A stretch of DNA of 64,000 nucleotides from Clitoria ternatea. Its lineage: Eukaryota > Streptophyta > Magnoliopsida > Fabales > Fabaceae. The notes under the pieces were generated by a model. That model saw only the letters and a program-made list of their open reading frames with translations. It was not told the origin of the DNA and ran no database searches. Positions within the stretch are counted from its first letter, which is position 1; each line of letters begins with the position of its first letter. Below are positions 1 through 12,763 of the stretch, in pieces. Location: contig CM075675.1 in NCBI GenBank assembly GCA_037962975.1, positions 45,802,501 to 45,866,500 on the forward strand, read 5' to 3'. The translations under genes were made by a program, and so were the position numbers.

Positions 1-1260
1 CAAGGCTTGCATCAAAATGCAACCTCTTCAAATTGAAACGACTCTGTCGTTTCGTCACGTACGGGCGCGAAAATGGTAACGTTTCAGTAAAAATTTTGGC
101 AAAATGGGCCCCCCATTCAGTTTGAATCCAGGCCCAATAAGCCCAATCGACGGTTACACTCGTGGGTAATGATGGCTCGTGCGTAAAAAATGCATTTACT
201 GTCCAATCATGCCATGCGTATTTAATGCCTTCCAACCACTTTTCGAATACCAAGGGTTTCGATTCTCAAAGACTCTTGGGATTTCCATTACTTATTTATG
301 TTGTCTGAATCCGTTGTACTCAACGCGAGAAGAGCGGTCACCCGTTTATTAGAGCGGACGCCACAGAGCTCCCAGAGACCTTCCAGAATGTACGACCGGC
401 ATCCAGACTTCTCTAGAGTTGTGTAGCTCATATGAGCAACTTAACAGTCCCTCATACAAGCTAGGGGACAGATGATTCGGTCTGGATACCGGCCCCCATT
501 CTTGTGACGTCAGAGTGACCTCATATAAGGAAAACCGGTGTCCTGGTTCAACATTACCACACCGGATATCCGATGTCTGGCCGTCCGTCCTCATCACACG
601 ACTGCCCCACTTATTTACTCTATAACGGTTCTTTGTTCATTTTCACAGGACGTTTATATAACTATTGGCTTTTCAGTTATAGCAAGATAAGAGCCCCTAA
701 TAACTTATCAGTGAAGATACTGTATGTAGCAAAATACGTCACGTCAATGGCCTCAGAAAATAAGTGGATGTGTCAGCAGATTATGCGGAAAAGGTGATTA
801 TCCTCCCCTCTTCCTAGAGGATCGTACTCTGATAATTGACCTACCCTCCTGACACATTCTGAGAGTTGAGCCACCCTGATTGACATAATATACACGCTAT
901 CAGAGCTAAGGGACCCACTTGTACCCAACGACTCATTTTCTCACGTACAACTATAAATAGCTCGTTTCAATACACATGCATGGTATCGTTGTTCTATCTC
1001 ACACTTTACTATTACTTCGCTTAAGCATTCACTGAGTTCTTACACTCTTCTAACTTGAGCGTCGGAGAATCTTCGCAAGTGGCACCACCTTTCGCCCCCC
1101 TGCAACGTGAAACGTTGGTGTGAAGGATCTCCAGGACAACAAGACCGGCCTCTCCCACTGAGAGACCGGATTAATACATGGGATACACACTGTTCCGGTG
1201 TGCAAACCCTAAAAACACCTATACTCTTGTGGCTGGTCTCACACCGGATCCTATACCCCG
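1..1260 (+). mobile_element. Probable LTR fragment, left end outside the window
   Basis: No gene is recognisable here. A TATA-like CTATAAATAG lies at 951-960, followed by a pyrimidine-rich leader and a CGTCGGAGAATCT string near 1060. This layout resembles the promoter and R/U5 region of plant LTR retrotransposons read on the plus strand. ACACCGG and CCGGTGTG motifs recur (about 530-560, 1190-1245). The short ORFs in this stretch have no recognisable similarity. I see no terminal TG/CA or target duplication because the left edge is cut off, so family and orientation remain tentative. Confidence 0.4.
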
Positions 1261-1271
1261 GTCCAGACTAA

Positions 1272-1273
<2 letters not shown>

Positions 1274-1311
<38 letters not shown>

Positions 1312-1345
1312 TTAATTTATACATATGTTTTAATTTATACATACA
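1274..1345. repeat. (TA)n microsatellite with an adjacent short direct repeat
   Basis: About 17 TA units run from 1274 to 1308. They are followed directly by two copies of a roughly 20-base ATGTTTTAATTTATACAT unit up to about 1345. No function is implied. It marks the junction between the LTR-like DNA on the left and the Harbinger-like fragment on the right. Confidence 0.85.
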
Positions 1346-1349
1346 ATAT

Positions 1350-1570
1350 TATAGGTGTATTTCAACGGGAAAGATTGGTCGACAGTACTCAAATGACCAA
1401 TTTAAAAATAAGTGGGATAACTTACAAAATGAGTGGGTGTCGTGGTACAATTTATTTTGGAATACAACGGGTCTATGATGGGATAATGAACTACACACAT
1501 TTATTGCCGATGACAAGTGGTGGGATGCAAATGAGCGGGTATGGTTTTGATCACCTGTGTATTATGTTAA
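1350..1570 (+). pseudogene. Myb/SANT-like domain fragment of a PIF/Harbinger-type transposon
   Basis: Reading from 1398 in the frame starting CAA gives QFKNKWDNLQNEWVSWYNLF, then an in-frame TGA, then WDNELHTFIADDKWWDANER. This is the pattern of plant Myb/SANT-like (Myb_DNA-bind_3) domains: a KNKWDxLxxEWxxW helix, a G-x-GWD turn and a D-x-WWD end. In PIF/Harbinger transposons a Myb-like protein of this class works together with the transposase; the same domain also occurs in host genes. Here there is no start, a stop interrupts the GWD turn, and only one domain remains. A Harbinger transposase fragment lies at 32281-32653 on the far side of the retroelement nest, which supports a transposon origin. 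Confidence 0.65.
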
Positions 1571-2572
1571 TGTGATGTTTATATCTTTTTACGGGTGTCT
1601 CAACTAGTTAACTTGTATGTGGTTGACTCTTTATTTTCCACAGGAAAACCAAACCTATCTGTATTATGTTTAATTATTTGTTTATGTGGTTGACTTTTTA
1701 TGGATACCTCAATTAGGGATCAAATTGTTCATGCAGAATTCACTAGTTAGTCATGTTTATCAATATTGTAAATTTGATTTATTAGTTTTAATATATTAAA
1801 TTATTTTTATTTTAATGTTTATAATAGATTTAGTTATAATGTTAACATGTATATCACTTTCATTTTATTTATTAAACATTAACATATATATACAAACACA
1901 TTAAATATATAAAAACTAATAAAATAAAGTTATTAGTTTTAACATATTAATTCATTTTTTTAATATGTATAATTATATTTCATATATATAACTTTCAATT
2001 TATACATATAATATTAATATATATAAATACACACACATTACATATATTAAAACTATTACCCTTTTTGGTAATTTTATCATAAATTATCATTTCCCAACTT
2101 CATTTTACTAAACTTTTTACCAACCAAACATAATCGCTATTTTTCAACTAACTTTTTTAAAATTGTCAACCAAGCATAACTCTATTTACATGACCGCAAT
2201 TATTTAAATCTCATTTACAAAATATCAGTTTTCTCAACTCTGTTTACCTAACTTTTAATCAAATGACTCTAAGTAAAATTATATGATCCTGTTCCTCTTA
2301 CGTTTCATGATTTAGAATCCAAACCAAGAACAAGCCAAATTTCAACTTCGTTTGAGAAAATGTTGCAACCCATAAAAACATGTCACAACACAATGAAAAC
2401 AAGTATCAAGGAAAATCCAAATCAGAAATTGTTAAAAGCGCCACTATCTCAGAAACGGGATCCCTTTGTTCTCCAAATCTAAATCACCAATTTAACAATT
2501 TGTCTTCTCAAATGTAACAATGTAATAACTGATGCAATAGCATTCAACTACAATGTACTTGTTAATGACGAG
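1571..2572. other. AT-rich intergenic stretch with a Harbinger-like subterminal repeat
   Basis: No gene is seen. The segment at about 2055-2165 (ACCCTTTTTGGTAATTTTA and following) closely resembles 31917-32020 in the same orientation, beside the Harbinger transposase remnant. It is probably a non-coding part of the same transposon family. The rest is simple AT-rich sequence. Confidence 0.5.
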
Positions 2573-3083
2573 TGTTGGATTCTGCCCTAACAAATTAAAG
2601 AAATTTAGAATTGAAGAGAGAAAGAATATTATTAAACTAAAACAAACGTTGTCCATTGAATTTTCATATTAGGATTTATAAGTATTTAAATAAACTAAAG
2701 TCAGGGTAGAAAATGAGTACTAATTTATTCAAAAGATAAAGTCCACAAAAGCAATAAATAGAAAGTGATAAAAATCCATATTGACCTTTTTGATGTGTGT
2801 TTGGATCTTTTTTGACCCATAACAATACTCCTCGCATTGTCCAAAACCTTGTCCTCAAGGTTGGGAGAATTTACAGGTGTGCTACTACGTGGTAAAGTGG
2901 CTAGCAGAGAGTGAGCTTCCTCCAGCACACCCCGCAAATGGCTAGGATTGGCTTGCATCGATAACTGGCACATCTGATAGCTCATATGGGAAGCATGAGA
3001 TATGGGAAAAAAGACGTTGGAAAGTGATGGCCGATGTGTGTCTTTTACACGACTCAAGGACATAGGGCTTAGTGAAGGCAAGT
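2573..3083 (-). mobile_element. Truncated LTR retrotransposon 3' end (252-bp LTR plus polyprotein tail)
   Basis: Read on the minus strand, a coding tail containing NLEDKVLDN is followed by a short purine-rich tract and then an LTR-like segment that starts TGTTATGGGTC (2824) and ends AGAATCCAACA (2573). A polyprotein ending in an LEDKV-type motif just before the 3' LTR is common in legume Ty3/gypsy elements. The tail can be followed to about 3083, where the Cassandra-like repeat begins, so the element is cut there. The 126-residue minus-strand reading frame at 2725-3105 mixes polyprotein tail, LTR and Cassandra sequence and is not a host gene. Confidence 0.55.
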
Positions 3084-3150
3084 TGTCACATGACTTTCCC
3101 CACAAACTAACACGAGACCTTTCCAGTGTGCTTTATGCTTAATCACACAC

Positions 3151-3225
3151 TTCCCAAGAACTTCCGAGGAGGTCACCCATCCCAGAATTTCTCCAAGTTA
3201 AACATGCTTAACCTTGGAGTCCTTA
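3151..3225 (-). other. 5S rRNA-like segment in the left Cassandra LTR
   Basis: On the minus strand this segment carries a box A-like GTTAAGCATGTTTAACTTGG variant and, downstream, a box C-like GGATGGGTGACCTCCTCGG string, in the order and spacing of the internal RNA polymerase III promoter of plant 5S rRNA genes. It is not a functional 5S gene: the 5' half and 3' end are not recognisable. In Cassandra the segment lies inside the LTR. Confidence 0.75.
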
Positions 3226-4281
3226 GGTGATAGACTACCGAAAAGACAAATACATTTATTGGTATAGGTAGTATGAATTAATTCCTTTAAGCTACTCTTG
3301 TAACATCCCGGATATTTTAGAAAAAAATTATATGTAGCGGAAAAATATTAATAATTGTTTTAAGGATTTATTTGATATTTTTATGAAGTATTAGGCAATT
3401 ATAAATAATTAACTAGTGTGGAAAGTAAATAAAATTCATTTGATTGATTAATTATAAAGGGGTTAAATGAGGTGTGATTAGAAGAAGAGAAAAGTTTAAT
3501 TAAAACTTTTAATAAAATTATAAAAGAAATGGGGAAGTGACCGGTTTGCCCCTGAGCTTTAAATAAAGAAGGTTTCTTTCTCTTTCCTCATTCACTTTCA
3601 CGCGAGCCCACGTCTGCTCCTTCTTTCTCCTTCTTCGTCTGTTTCTTTTTCTTCTTCTCCTTCCTCCATCGCTGCCAAACTGCATGCTCTGAGGGAGGAC
3701 TCTGCCTGTGTCAGAACTTTGAGATAACCCCATTTCCATGACCGTGGTTTCAAGGTGAGTCCATTGAACCGTTTAAATTTGTGTTACCTCATCTCTTTCG
3801 TTATCTCCTTTGGACCGAATGGTCATGCATGGCGGGTTAGGGTTCTGTGCTCTACTCCTCTGATGAGTGTGAGCTTGAAAATGGTCTTTAGACTGTGTGA
3901 GTGGTACGACGTCAACGGGTTTTGCATTCTGACCCCGTAGGTAGCAGAACGAACACCGGAGGACTGATTGACGGAGCTGGTGCTGGATTCGGAAGTGAAA
4001 CCATGAACCCAGCGTTTAGAGGACGTAATCAGCACCAAGAGCAGATCGTTGAAGCTTAGAACCGAGGTAAGGGGGTGTTTGGGTTATAATTAATTAGAAT
4101 AAGGCATGTTGGGTCTGAGTCGTTGAACTGATTGTGAACATGGTAAGAAATGATGCTGGATGAAAGTTGTATGTGGATGAGTTGTATGTGTATGCATGTA
4201 TGAATATGGACACCGATCGATTTAAGATCGTGTGTGTGTGACTTAAGATGATTATGAGTTTGAAATATTTGATGTTGTGAT

Positions 4282-7200
4282 TGTAACGCCCCGAAACGTT
4301 ACTTAAAATTTTCGAGTAAATTTTTCGCTTTTTAAAAAGATCATTTTAAAAATTCATCAATTTAATTCAGAGTTTATGTAACAGTTGATAACAGCGGAAA
4401 AATTATCATACATGCTAGTCGTGAATAATTAAATTCAAGAAAATACTTAAGTAGCGGAAATGACTTAGAAAATAATGGTACATGACATGTTATACTTATT
4501 ACAACCCATAAAATCAAAGTTCAGGTAATAATTCAAATAGACATCTATCATGGCATCACTCTGCATTCTGCGTGTCATTCACTGTAAAAAATTAATGTAA
4601 GAGTGAGACAGAATATAGAATAAATATAAAATAGATAAAATTGCACAAACACAATCCACAACTCATAATGATATGATGAATATGCCGAACAAGTCCATTT
4701 AATAATTCTTCAATTAGTCAAATGATGTCATGCTGGATCCATTTGGTTTGGTGGGAATACTGCAGTAAAAAGTCTCATAGAGTCACCAGTAGGAATTAGC
4801 ATAACCATGAATCCCTACACCTTCATGGCCCTCGCTTTCAAATACACAAATAGGAATTAGCATAACCATGAATCCCTACATCTTCATGGCTCCTGCACAA
4901 ATAAGTATACCAATAGGAATTTGCACAACCATGGATCCCTACACTTCCATGGTTCTTGTGAAAATAGGGCTTAAACTCATCATAGAGTAACCCCCCCACC
5001 AGGGTAGGCAATCATGGAACCCCTAAATTCCATGGTACGTCCAATGCTTATGATGCATGAATGCCTTTAATTCTCTTTATCATTTAACATACCATGATAT
5101 CCACATTTCCAAAACCTCTTGGATAATACAAGTCCTCAAGGGACACAATACACATAATAATTCACAAAATCATGGATTTACTGTTTCAACCACACATGTC
5201 AATAACCACAAGGCATTCATGTACATATATAATAATTATGTCATTCATAATTATTCACCATCACAATATACAAACTGTGTGATACTCAACAGCATTTATA
5301 ATAATTCATAATCACTCAAGAATTCAATAATAAATCATTACCCATAGAGAAAATATCATTTTTATCCATAATAACTATTATAAGCAAATTTTAGTATTTC
5401 CAAACAGCGACATACATTAGTAAAACAGTTATAACATGAGCAAATTAACTCCTTTTTAGGTGATTCCACTTTCTGTAGTTTAATAACATAATTGTCTACA
5501 ACTTTCCTGAAGAACACAATTTCAAATTCTGAACAGAAATACCACTTATCCACGAAATACCACACTGCCTCAAGGTGAGTTTTTGTTTTTTTTTCAAAAC
5601 GTACATATGTTAGTAATTTCAGTGTTTCTGGAGTTACAAAAATGATTTTTGCATGAAACCAGTTCTAAATTAATCTTAACACAATTATCTACAATTTTCA
5701 TGAAGATCATAAATTCAAATTCTAATCAGAAATACCATTTATCCACAAAATACAACACTGCCTCCATGTGAGTTTTCAAAACGTATATATATTAGTATTT
5801 TCAACGTTTTTAGAGCTAAACAAATGATTTTAACATGAAACCAGTTCTAAAATACTCTTAACATAATTATCTACAACTTTCATGAAGACACCAACAACTA
5901 ATTCATACCACAAAATTCCCAGTATTGAAAACAAGATTCAGATTTCATAGTTAACAGATTTGCATCATGAACATACTTCTGTATTTTGAGCATAACTAGA
6001 GCTACAAGCATCTTTTTAACTTGAAACCACTTTCTATAAATCCCTAACATGTATATCTACAACTTTTGTGAAGACATCAAATGCTGATTATGCATGTATA
6101 ATTCCCAGAATATCAAAATATGCATAGAACTTAGCTTAAACATTTCACTCGGTCATGCTGTAGTATTTTGACTATAACTTTTGCTATACATATCCAAATC
6201 AGTTGAATCAGGTATCAAAATTCACATACAAAAAGATCTACAATTTTCATGAAGAAGTCAGAGTCAAATTCATACGTTTTTAGCTTCAAAATTAAGCAAC
6301 AAGATACGAAATTAAAACTGGAATCCTAGAACAGCATACAATTCTACCCATTTCATAGTTATTCACAACCCTCTCCCCTCTTACCTTAATGGAGTTCTTT
6401 AGATGAGAAGAAAATGTTCCCTTCACTGTGTTACTTTAGATCCGAGTGAGAGAGAAAAGAAAAGAAAGAGGAAGAAGCTTATAGGAAGAGGAATTGATAA
6501 CAGAGGTGTGTCTGTGGCTATGTTTCGTGTGTGTATGTGTTCTTAGAGTCATAGCACTGGGTTAATAATAAGAAAGTGAGTGGGGAACATCAGTTGGAGG
6601 ATTAGGTGTGATAATGGAGTCTTTTGACTCCTTTTACAGTCAGCTTTGCATTGATTGAAATAAAATACATAAAGGTATTATAATAGGTGCACTTTCCCTT
6701 GCGATTGGTTCATTGTGCCACTCATTTTTGGTTTTATATGATTAAGTGGGCTGATCACTAGCTGAAGTGGAAATTAAAAGGTGTTCGGTGTTGGAGTTTT
6801 TTGAAGAGGGCGGCATTGAGTATATGGGGCGGTGTAGGGTGTGAGGGCGGAGTGCAGTATGTGGGCGGTATTAAGAGAGGGCGGTGTGGCGTGTGAGGCG
6901 GTATGCTGTGTGAGGGCAGTGTGGAGGGTGAGGGCGGTCTTGAGTGTGAGGGGCGGTGTTGAGTGAAGAAGGGAAGGAATGCTGTTGTGTAGTTACGAAG
7001 AGGTTGGTTTGTGAACACCGGCTCAGAATTGTTTGGTGTGCACACCGGTTTAAGAACAGCTTCCCAAGTAGCTAGCCGGTGTGGAGTATTAATCCGGTCT
7101 AAAATCAGTCAGTCTTCCCTTACACCGCCCATCCAAGCTGTTATAAGAGACATCAGATCTTAGATCCTAGTTTAGGACGGGTCAAGGCACTCGAAAATGT

Positions 7201-8902
7201 TCCATCCGGTCTACGATTCCTTTTCTTTCGATTGTTCACTATGTCAAGTCATCCTAAACTGATTCAAAATTCCTCAGATTACCACTCGGTTAAGTCATCC
7301 TAAAACCGTGTCTGTTCTAGTCATTCTCACTCGGTAATTTCAAACTAAATCCGAGTCATCTCTACACACTGTTCTACCTGGTACAACTCATCCACTCACT
7401 CGGAACCTTATTCCAGAATTGACATATTACCTGGTTAACTTTCACTCGGCGTTCATTCTAAACTCTTTTCTTCCTCTCAAATAATCCATCCAGCACAAGG
7501 TCTTCCACTCGGTGAAGTTGTTCCCAAGTTCTTCACACGAATCTCTTCAATCGGTATCTTCTTACTCGGAGTTGCACACTCGGATTCCACCATTAAGCTC
7601 CATTTGGCATTATTCTGACCTCTCATTACTCAGACCTAATGAATTCTTGTCTACTCGGAACCATTCAAACTTCTTATCACTTGGAGGGATTCATTCACTC
7701 GGTTTTATTTCATACTTAGATACTCGGACTACAGGTTACCTTTTTCACTCAAAATGGTTACTACCTAGTCAAAATACATACAACATTTTTCACTCGGAAT
7801 TCGGAAGAGGCTCACTCGGATTACTTCCCAATTAAACACCACTCGGTGTATTCCAAACACTATTCAATCGGAATGCATTATCCATTCACCACTCGGCACG
7901 TTTACACCTTTCTCACTCGGAGAATACATAGACTTTCCTTCCCTTGGAAGGGGTCCCCAATGTCATACGTCACTCGGAATATCTCCCAACCTTATTTCAC
8001 TCGGAAGTATACTACAAGTTTATCAACTCATCTTCTGAGCAGCATCTCACTCGGTAACTAATACTAAGACCAACTAACACTCATTCGGCCTCATACTTGG
8101 CATTATTGCCCATTCTCACTCGGGGAATACCTTAGCCATTCATTTCACTCACTCGGAGATCCTGACTTGGACAACTCACTCGGATTTTGTAACCTTCAGT
8201 CAGAATTGGTAATCCTTCACTCGGAATTCACTTAGTTTTCGTACTTGACAGATCCTCCTGAAAACGTCTCAAGGTACATAAGTTGTCACTCGGTATAATT
8301 GATCCTAAACCGACCCAAGACATATATGTTGTCAATCGGAATCCCTTCATTCAGGATTGCAACTTCTGATCCTAATTTGACTCGGAAACGAGTCTTTGGA
8401 ATATGCTTGACTCAGGAATGAGTCTCTCTGGGATGTTTGACTCGGAAACGAGTCACTTAGGAATAATTGACTCTGAAATGAATCATTTGAAGAACTTGAC
8501 TCGGAATTGAGTCTTCCTAACATGTTTGACTCAACAGTGAGTCTCTGAGACAGAATTTCACTCGGAATAATTCCTCTTGACCATGTTCCACTCGGAAAAC
8601 ACCATTTTCACTCGGTATTTCCATTTTCCACTCGGAATTCCTTTTGGTCACTCGGAATTTACAGTTTTCACTCAGAACAGACTCTCTTTCTCACTCGGAC
8701 AGTTCTTTCTAAGGTATTTTCACTCAGAATTTGGGCCTCATCCTTAAAGGTTTATGTAATTCCTATAATTATACCCAGAAAATGAAATTTTGGAGTATCA
8801 CAACCATCCATAGAGTGTTTTTATTCATTGAGTAACACTAACAGATCTTTTATACTTCAAAAATTTACAAAATAGAGCTATTATTAAAAGCAGGATGTTA
8901 CA
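4282..8902 (-). repeat. 3' LTR (4621 bp) of the minus-strand gypsy element
   Basis: Starts TGTAACGCC and ends GGATGTTACA on the plus strand. From left to right it holds: three copies of a roughly 65-base unit with GGAATTAGCATAACCATG (4795-4970); five spaced CTACAACTTTCATGAAG-type motifs (about 5490-6250); a GGGCGGTGT-rich tract (6795-6965); many CACTCGG motifs (about 7285-8720); and six 30-bp GACTC...GAGTC hairpin units (8376-8545). The two minus-strand and plus-strand ORFs of 95 and 107 residues at 6758-7045 and 7512-7835 recur in the other LTR and look like chance open frames in biased sequence. Confidence 0.9.
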
Positions 8903-8916
8903 TTTCTCCCACCCTA
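8903..8916 (-). other. Polypurine tract of the minus-strand gypsy element
   Basis: The minus strand reads GGGTGGGAGAAAT immediately before the 3' LTR start TGTAACATCC. This is the expected plus-strand DNA primer. The preceding sequence reads as a degenerate FEDK-type polyprotein end. Confidence 0.7.
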
Positions 8917-9930
8917 ATAAAAATTTTGTCCTCAAAATTTCAAAGCTGGAATCATTCCGCACTATTATCCGAAACACAATCCTATCACAACTATACATAT
9001 TCATGATATTATTATACCACCATAAGACATCTTCCCCCAAAACTCATTATCAAGTTTTTAACTTGTTTATATCCAATTTACACGTCTATGTTAGGCTTCG
9101 GGAATTCCTTTCCCAACACCTAAATTCTCTAAATCTTAAAGAGCTAACTAATCCTATCAATAATAATACTATGGCTCTTAGCTTTCCAAACCATCACATG
9201 AATCATTCAACCATTACTAATTCAACTATTTCAAAGTGATTCTAGTATTTATTCCCTTAATTCACTATCAATTGCTTGCAACCATTTTTAACATCATCAT
9301 AAACATCAACAATCTAAATTTAAGTCCTCTAATCACTCACATACCCATATACATCCTTCTCTTAGTCTCTAATACCAATGTTTCAATAATTCAATTTCCC
9401 ATATATAATCATCCTAGAGTATTAAAAGTCATCCGAATCATCAACTTAACCAAAATCCTCATTTTGTCAAGTTCCTAACAACCACTAACCTCCATTATTA
9501 ATAACACCTATACACACATCATCTTGGGTTCTCACTAAAAAAATCACTCTTCCTAACATCATTACTCATTTCCCTTAAATTCTAGAGTTAGGTTTTCACT
9601 AAAATTAAATAGTCACTCTTAATATCCATTATCTTTCATCTCAAATCCTAAAATCTTCATATACCATTTTACACCTATTCAAGGATACTTAAGACATATT
9701 CCTCCTTTGGGTTTCATATGAAAATGATTTCTAAACTCATTCATAATGCACTCTCCTATGATCATATAAACCAAAACCTAAAACAACAAAAAGGGTAAAA
9801 GAATTTCACCTTAAGCTCTACGTATTCTCTAGCCTTAGTATGTCCAAGAAAATGAAAAGGGAATAATGAGTTTCCATCATTTGGACTATTTTCACATTGA
9901 AGAATAAGAAGACATGGTTGATTGGTATGG
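8917..9930 (-). other. Degenerate internal region of the gypsy element
   Basis: An AT-rich segment between the protease remnant and the polypurine tract. I cannot recognise reverse transcriptase, RNase H or integrase motifs in any frame. The open frames here (for example 8895-9239 and 9236-9478 on the plus strand) lie antisense to the element and have simple composition. Confidence 0.5.
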
Positions 9931-9939
9931 AAAGAGACT

Positions 9940-10826
9940 CACAAAATGGTTGTCTGAAATAGGATTTTCTTCTAATGGAAATACCTTGGTCTCGTTATGA
10001 CAGTCTACTAAAACTTGGTTCACCGATATCCAATTCATTCCTAGAATTACTTCCACATTCTTCAAAGATAAATAGGATTGACAAGAAAGTTCTTATCTTC
10101 TGTGAATTCAGAATAATCGTCACACACCTTAGTAATCCTAAGTTGTGTACCGTTGGGAATGGAAATAATCAAGTCATATATTATAGGCTTCACGGGTAAT
10201 TGAAAACGTCTAACTTACTTCTGTATAGCACCAGAATCAGACAACATAGGTAAAATGGTATCATTGTTCTCACACTTACTTTGCATAAGATCGCCTGCTT
10301 GATCCGTCTCTGACCCGCTGATGTCAAAGACTCTTCCTGTATGTGATCTCTCGTCTATTGACTCCCTATATTGTCTTATAGGTTGAACAGCGCGAGCGTT
10401 TTCTCTACAAACTTCTCGATATCCATAACCTCTTGGATTATTAATGGTGTTATTGTTGTTTTGACGGTTTTGTGGACAATTTGGGCTGATGCGGCCTTTC
10501 TGATTACAGCAAAAGCAAGTGACATCTCCTAAGGGTCTGTTGCAATCACGTACATGGTGATTACCTCCGCACTTAAAACACTTTATATACACGTGATTGT
10601 TACGTTTTTCAGAAGAAGATGATGATCTTCCCTCGAAATGATTTGGATAAAACGATCCTCTCCTTTTGAAGGTAATTGACTGAGGTTTCAGTTGTCTGTT
10701 AATCTCTTCTCGTGCCAATCTGTCTTGGAGATTTCCTTCAAAAATTCTTAGTTGATTTTGCCTCTCTATAGCTTCAGCCAAACGGTTGATAACAGCTGCC
10801 ATAGCGTCGTTCTCGTTCCTTGCCAT
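9940..10826 (-). pseudogene. gag-protease remnant of the gypsy element
   Basis: A 203-residue minus-strand frame starts at the ATG at 10826, about 315 bases inside the 5' LTR. It has a short N-terminal piece, then a basic region, then two zinc knuckles: CFKCGGNHHVRDC (C-x2-C-x3-H-x4-C) and CFCCNQKGRISPNC, where the expected His is Arg. It ends near SDSGAIQK, which matches the retropepsin active site DSGAT. Beyond the stop, other frames continue with protease-like sequence including VILGMNWISVN and VDCHNETKVFP near 9960-10075. Most of the capsid region is missing: gypsy gag usually has a few hundred residues before the knuckle and here there are about 80. The protein is broken and probably inactive. 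Confidence 0.8.
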
Positions 10827-11125
10827 CCTATATTCATGGTTTGATTTATACTAATCCTATAGGAAAATATATTGTATGTATATATATATAATATTATAAC
10901 GTAACTACAAGTATTCTACAATTTATCAGATAAGCAATAAGTCATATAACACTCATTTATGATGTCATCAAGCTAGTAATCAAACAAATCACTTTGCATT
11001 TTATCAGTTAGGCACAAGTTATATAGTACATACGTAACATATTATCAAACAAATAATCAAACAATTCATATAGTATATCAAGAATCAACACATGTCATAG
11101 CAATTGGTCCTGAATTTTTGAAAAT

Positions 11126-11137
11126 GCTCTGATACCA
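11126..11137 (-). other. Primer-binding site for initiator methionine tRNA
   Basis: The minus strand reads TGGTATCAGAGC three bases after the end of the 5' LTR. It matches the 3' end of plant initiator Met tRNA and fixes the element's orientation as minus. Confidence 0.85.
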
Positions 11138-12763
11138 ACATGTAACGCCCCGAAACGTTAATTAAAATTTTCGAGTAAATTTTTTGCTTTTTAGAAAGAT
11201 CATTTTAAAAATTCATCAATTTAATTCAGAGTTTATGTAACAGTTGATAACAGCGGAAAAATTATCATACATGCTAGTCGTGAATAATTAAATTCAAGAA
11301 AATACTTAAGTAGCAGAAACGACTTAGAAAATAATGGTACATGACATGTTATACTTATTACAACCCATAAAATCAAAGTTTAGGTAATAATTCAAATAGA
11401 CATCTATCATGGCATCACTCTGCATTCTGCGTGTCATTCACTGTAAAAAATTAATGTAAGAGTGAGACAGAATATAGAATAAATATAAAATAGATAAAAT
11501 TGCACAAACACAATCCACAACTCATAATGATATGATGAATATGTCGAACAAGTCCATTTAATAATTCTTCAATTAGTCAAATGATGTCATGCTGGATCCA
11601 TTTGGTTTGGTGGGAATACTGCAGTAAAAAGTCTCATAGAGTCACCAGTAGGAATTAGCATAACCATGAATCCCTACACCTTCATGGCCCTCGCTTTCAA
11701 ATACACAAATAGGAATTAGCATAACCATGAATCCCTACATCTTCATGGCTCCTGCACAAATAAGTATACCAATAGGAAATTGCACAACCATGGATCCCTA
11801 CACTTCCATGGTTCTTGTGAAAATAGGGCTTAAACTCATCATAGAGTAACCCCCCACCAGGGTAGGCAATCATGGAACCCCTAAATTCCATAGTGCGTCC
11901 AATGCTTATGATGCATGAATGCCTTTAATTCTCATTATCATTTAACATACCATGATATCTACATTTCCAAAACCTCTTGGATAATACAAGTCCTCAAGGG
12001 ACACAATACACATAATAATTCACAAAATCATGGATTTACTGTTTCAACCACACATGTCAATAACCACAAGGCATTCATGTACATATATAATAATTATGTC
12101 ATTCATAATTATTCACCATCACAATATACAAACTGTGTGATACTCAACAACATTTATAATAATTCATAATCACTCAAGAATTCAATAATAAATCATTACC
12201 CATAGAGAAAATATCATTTTTATCCATAATAACTATTATAAGCAAATTTTAGCATTTCCAAACAGCGACATACATTAGTAAAACAGTTATAACATGAGCA
12301 AATTAACTCCTTTTTAGGTGATTCCACTTTCTGTAGTTTAATAACATAATTGTCTACAACTTTCCTGAAGAACACAATTTCAAATTCCGAACAGAAATAT
12401 CACTTATCCATGAAATACCACACTGCCTCAAGGTGAGTTTTTGTTTTTTTTTTTCAAAATGTACATATGTTAGTAATTTCAGTGTTTCTGGAGTTACAAA
12501 AATGATTTTTGCATGAAACCAGTTCTAAATTAATCTTAACACAATTATCTACAATTTTCATGAAGATCATAAATTCAAATTCTAAGCAGAAATACCATTT
12601 ATCCACAAAATACAACACTGCCTCCAGGTGAGTTTTCAAAACGTACATATATTAGTATTTTCAACGTTTTTAGAGCTACACAAATGATTTTAACATGAAA
12701 CCAGTTCTAAAATACTCTTAACATAATTATCTACAACTTTCATGAAGACACCAATAACTAATT

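Noticed and set aside
3151..3225. A genuine 5S rRNA gene
   Set aside because: Only the internal promoter part is recognisable, it occurs inside paired LTRs with an iMet primer site, and the ends of a 5S gene are missing.
4795..4970. CRISPR-like direct repeats
   Set aside because: Three diverged units of about 65 bases inside a plant LTR, copied in the partner LTR. The context is eukaryotic and there are no spacers of constant length.
5057..5311. 84-residue plus-strand frame conserved at 11915-12169
   Set aside because: Near-identity of the two copies is explained by LTR duplication. The peptide is Asn/His/Tyr-rich with no family features and lies antisense to the element.
6758..7045. 95-residue minus-strand open frame rich in Pro, His and Thr (also at 22582-22869)
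   Set aside because: It is repeated in both LTRs, lies in the GGGCGGT motif tract, and has simple composition with no domain. Conservation follows from LTR identity.
7512..8061. Plus-strand frames of 107 and 71 residues (also at 23336-23885)
   Set aside because: They arise from the CACTCGG-rich tract, run antisense to the element, and encode only Ser/Thr/His-rich sequence.
7285..8720. CACTCGG tract as a telomere-like or simple satellite
   Set aside because: The motifs are irregularly spaced and embedded in otherwise unique LTR sequence. They are dispersed motifs, not a simple tandem satellite.
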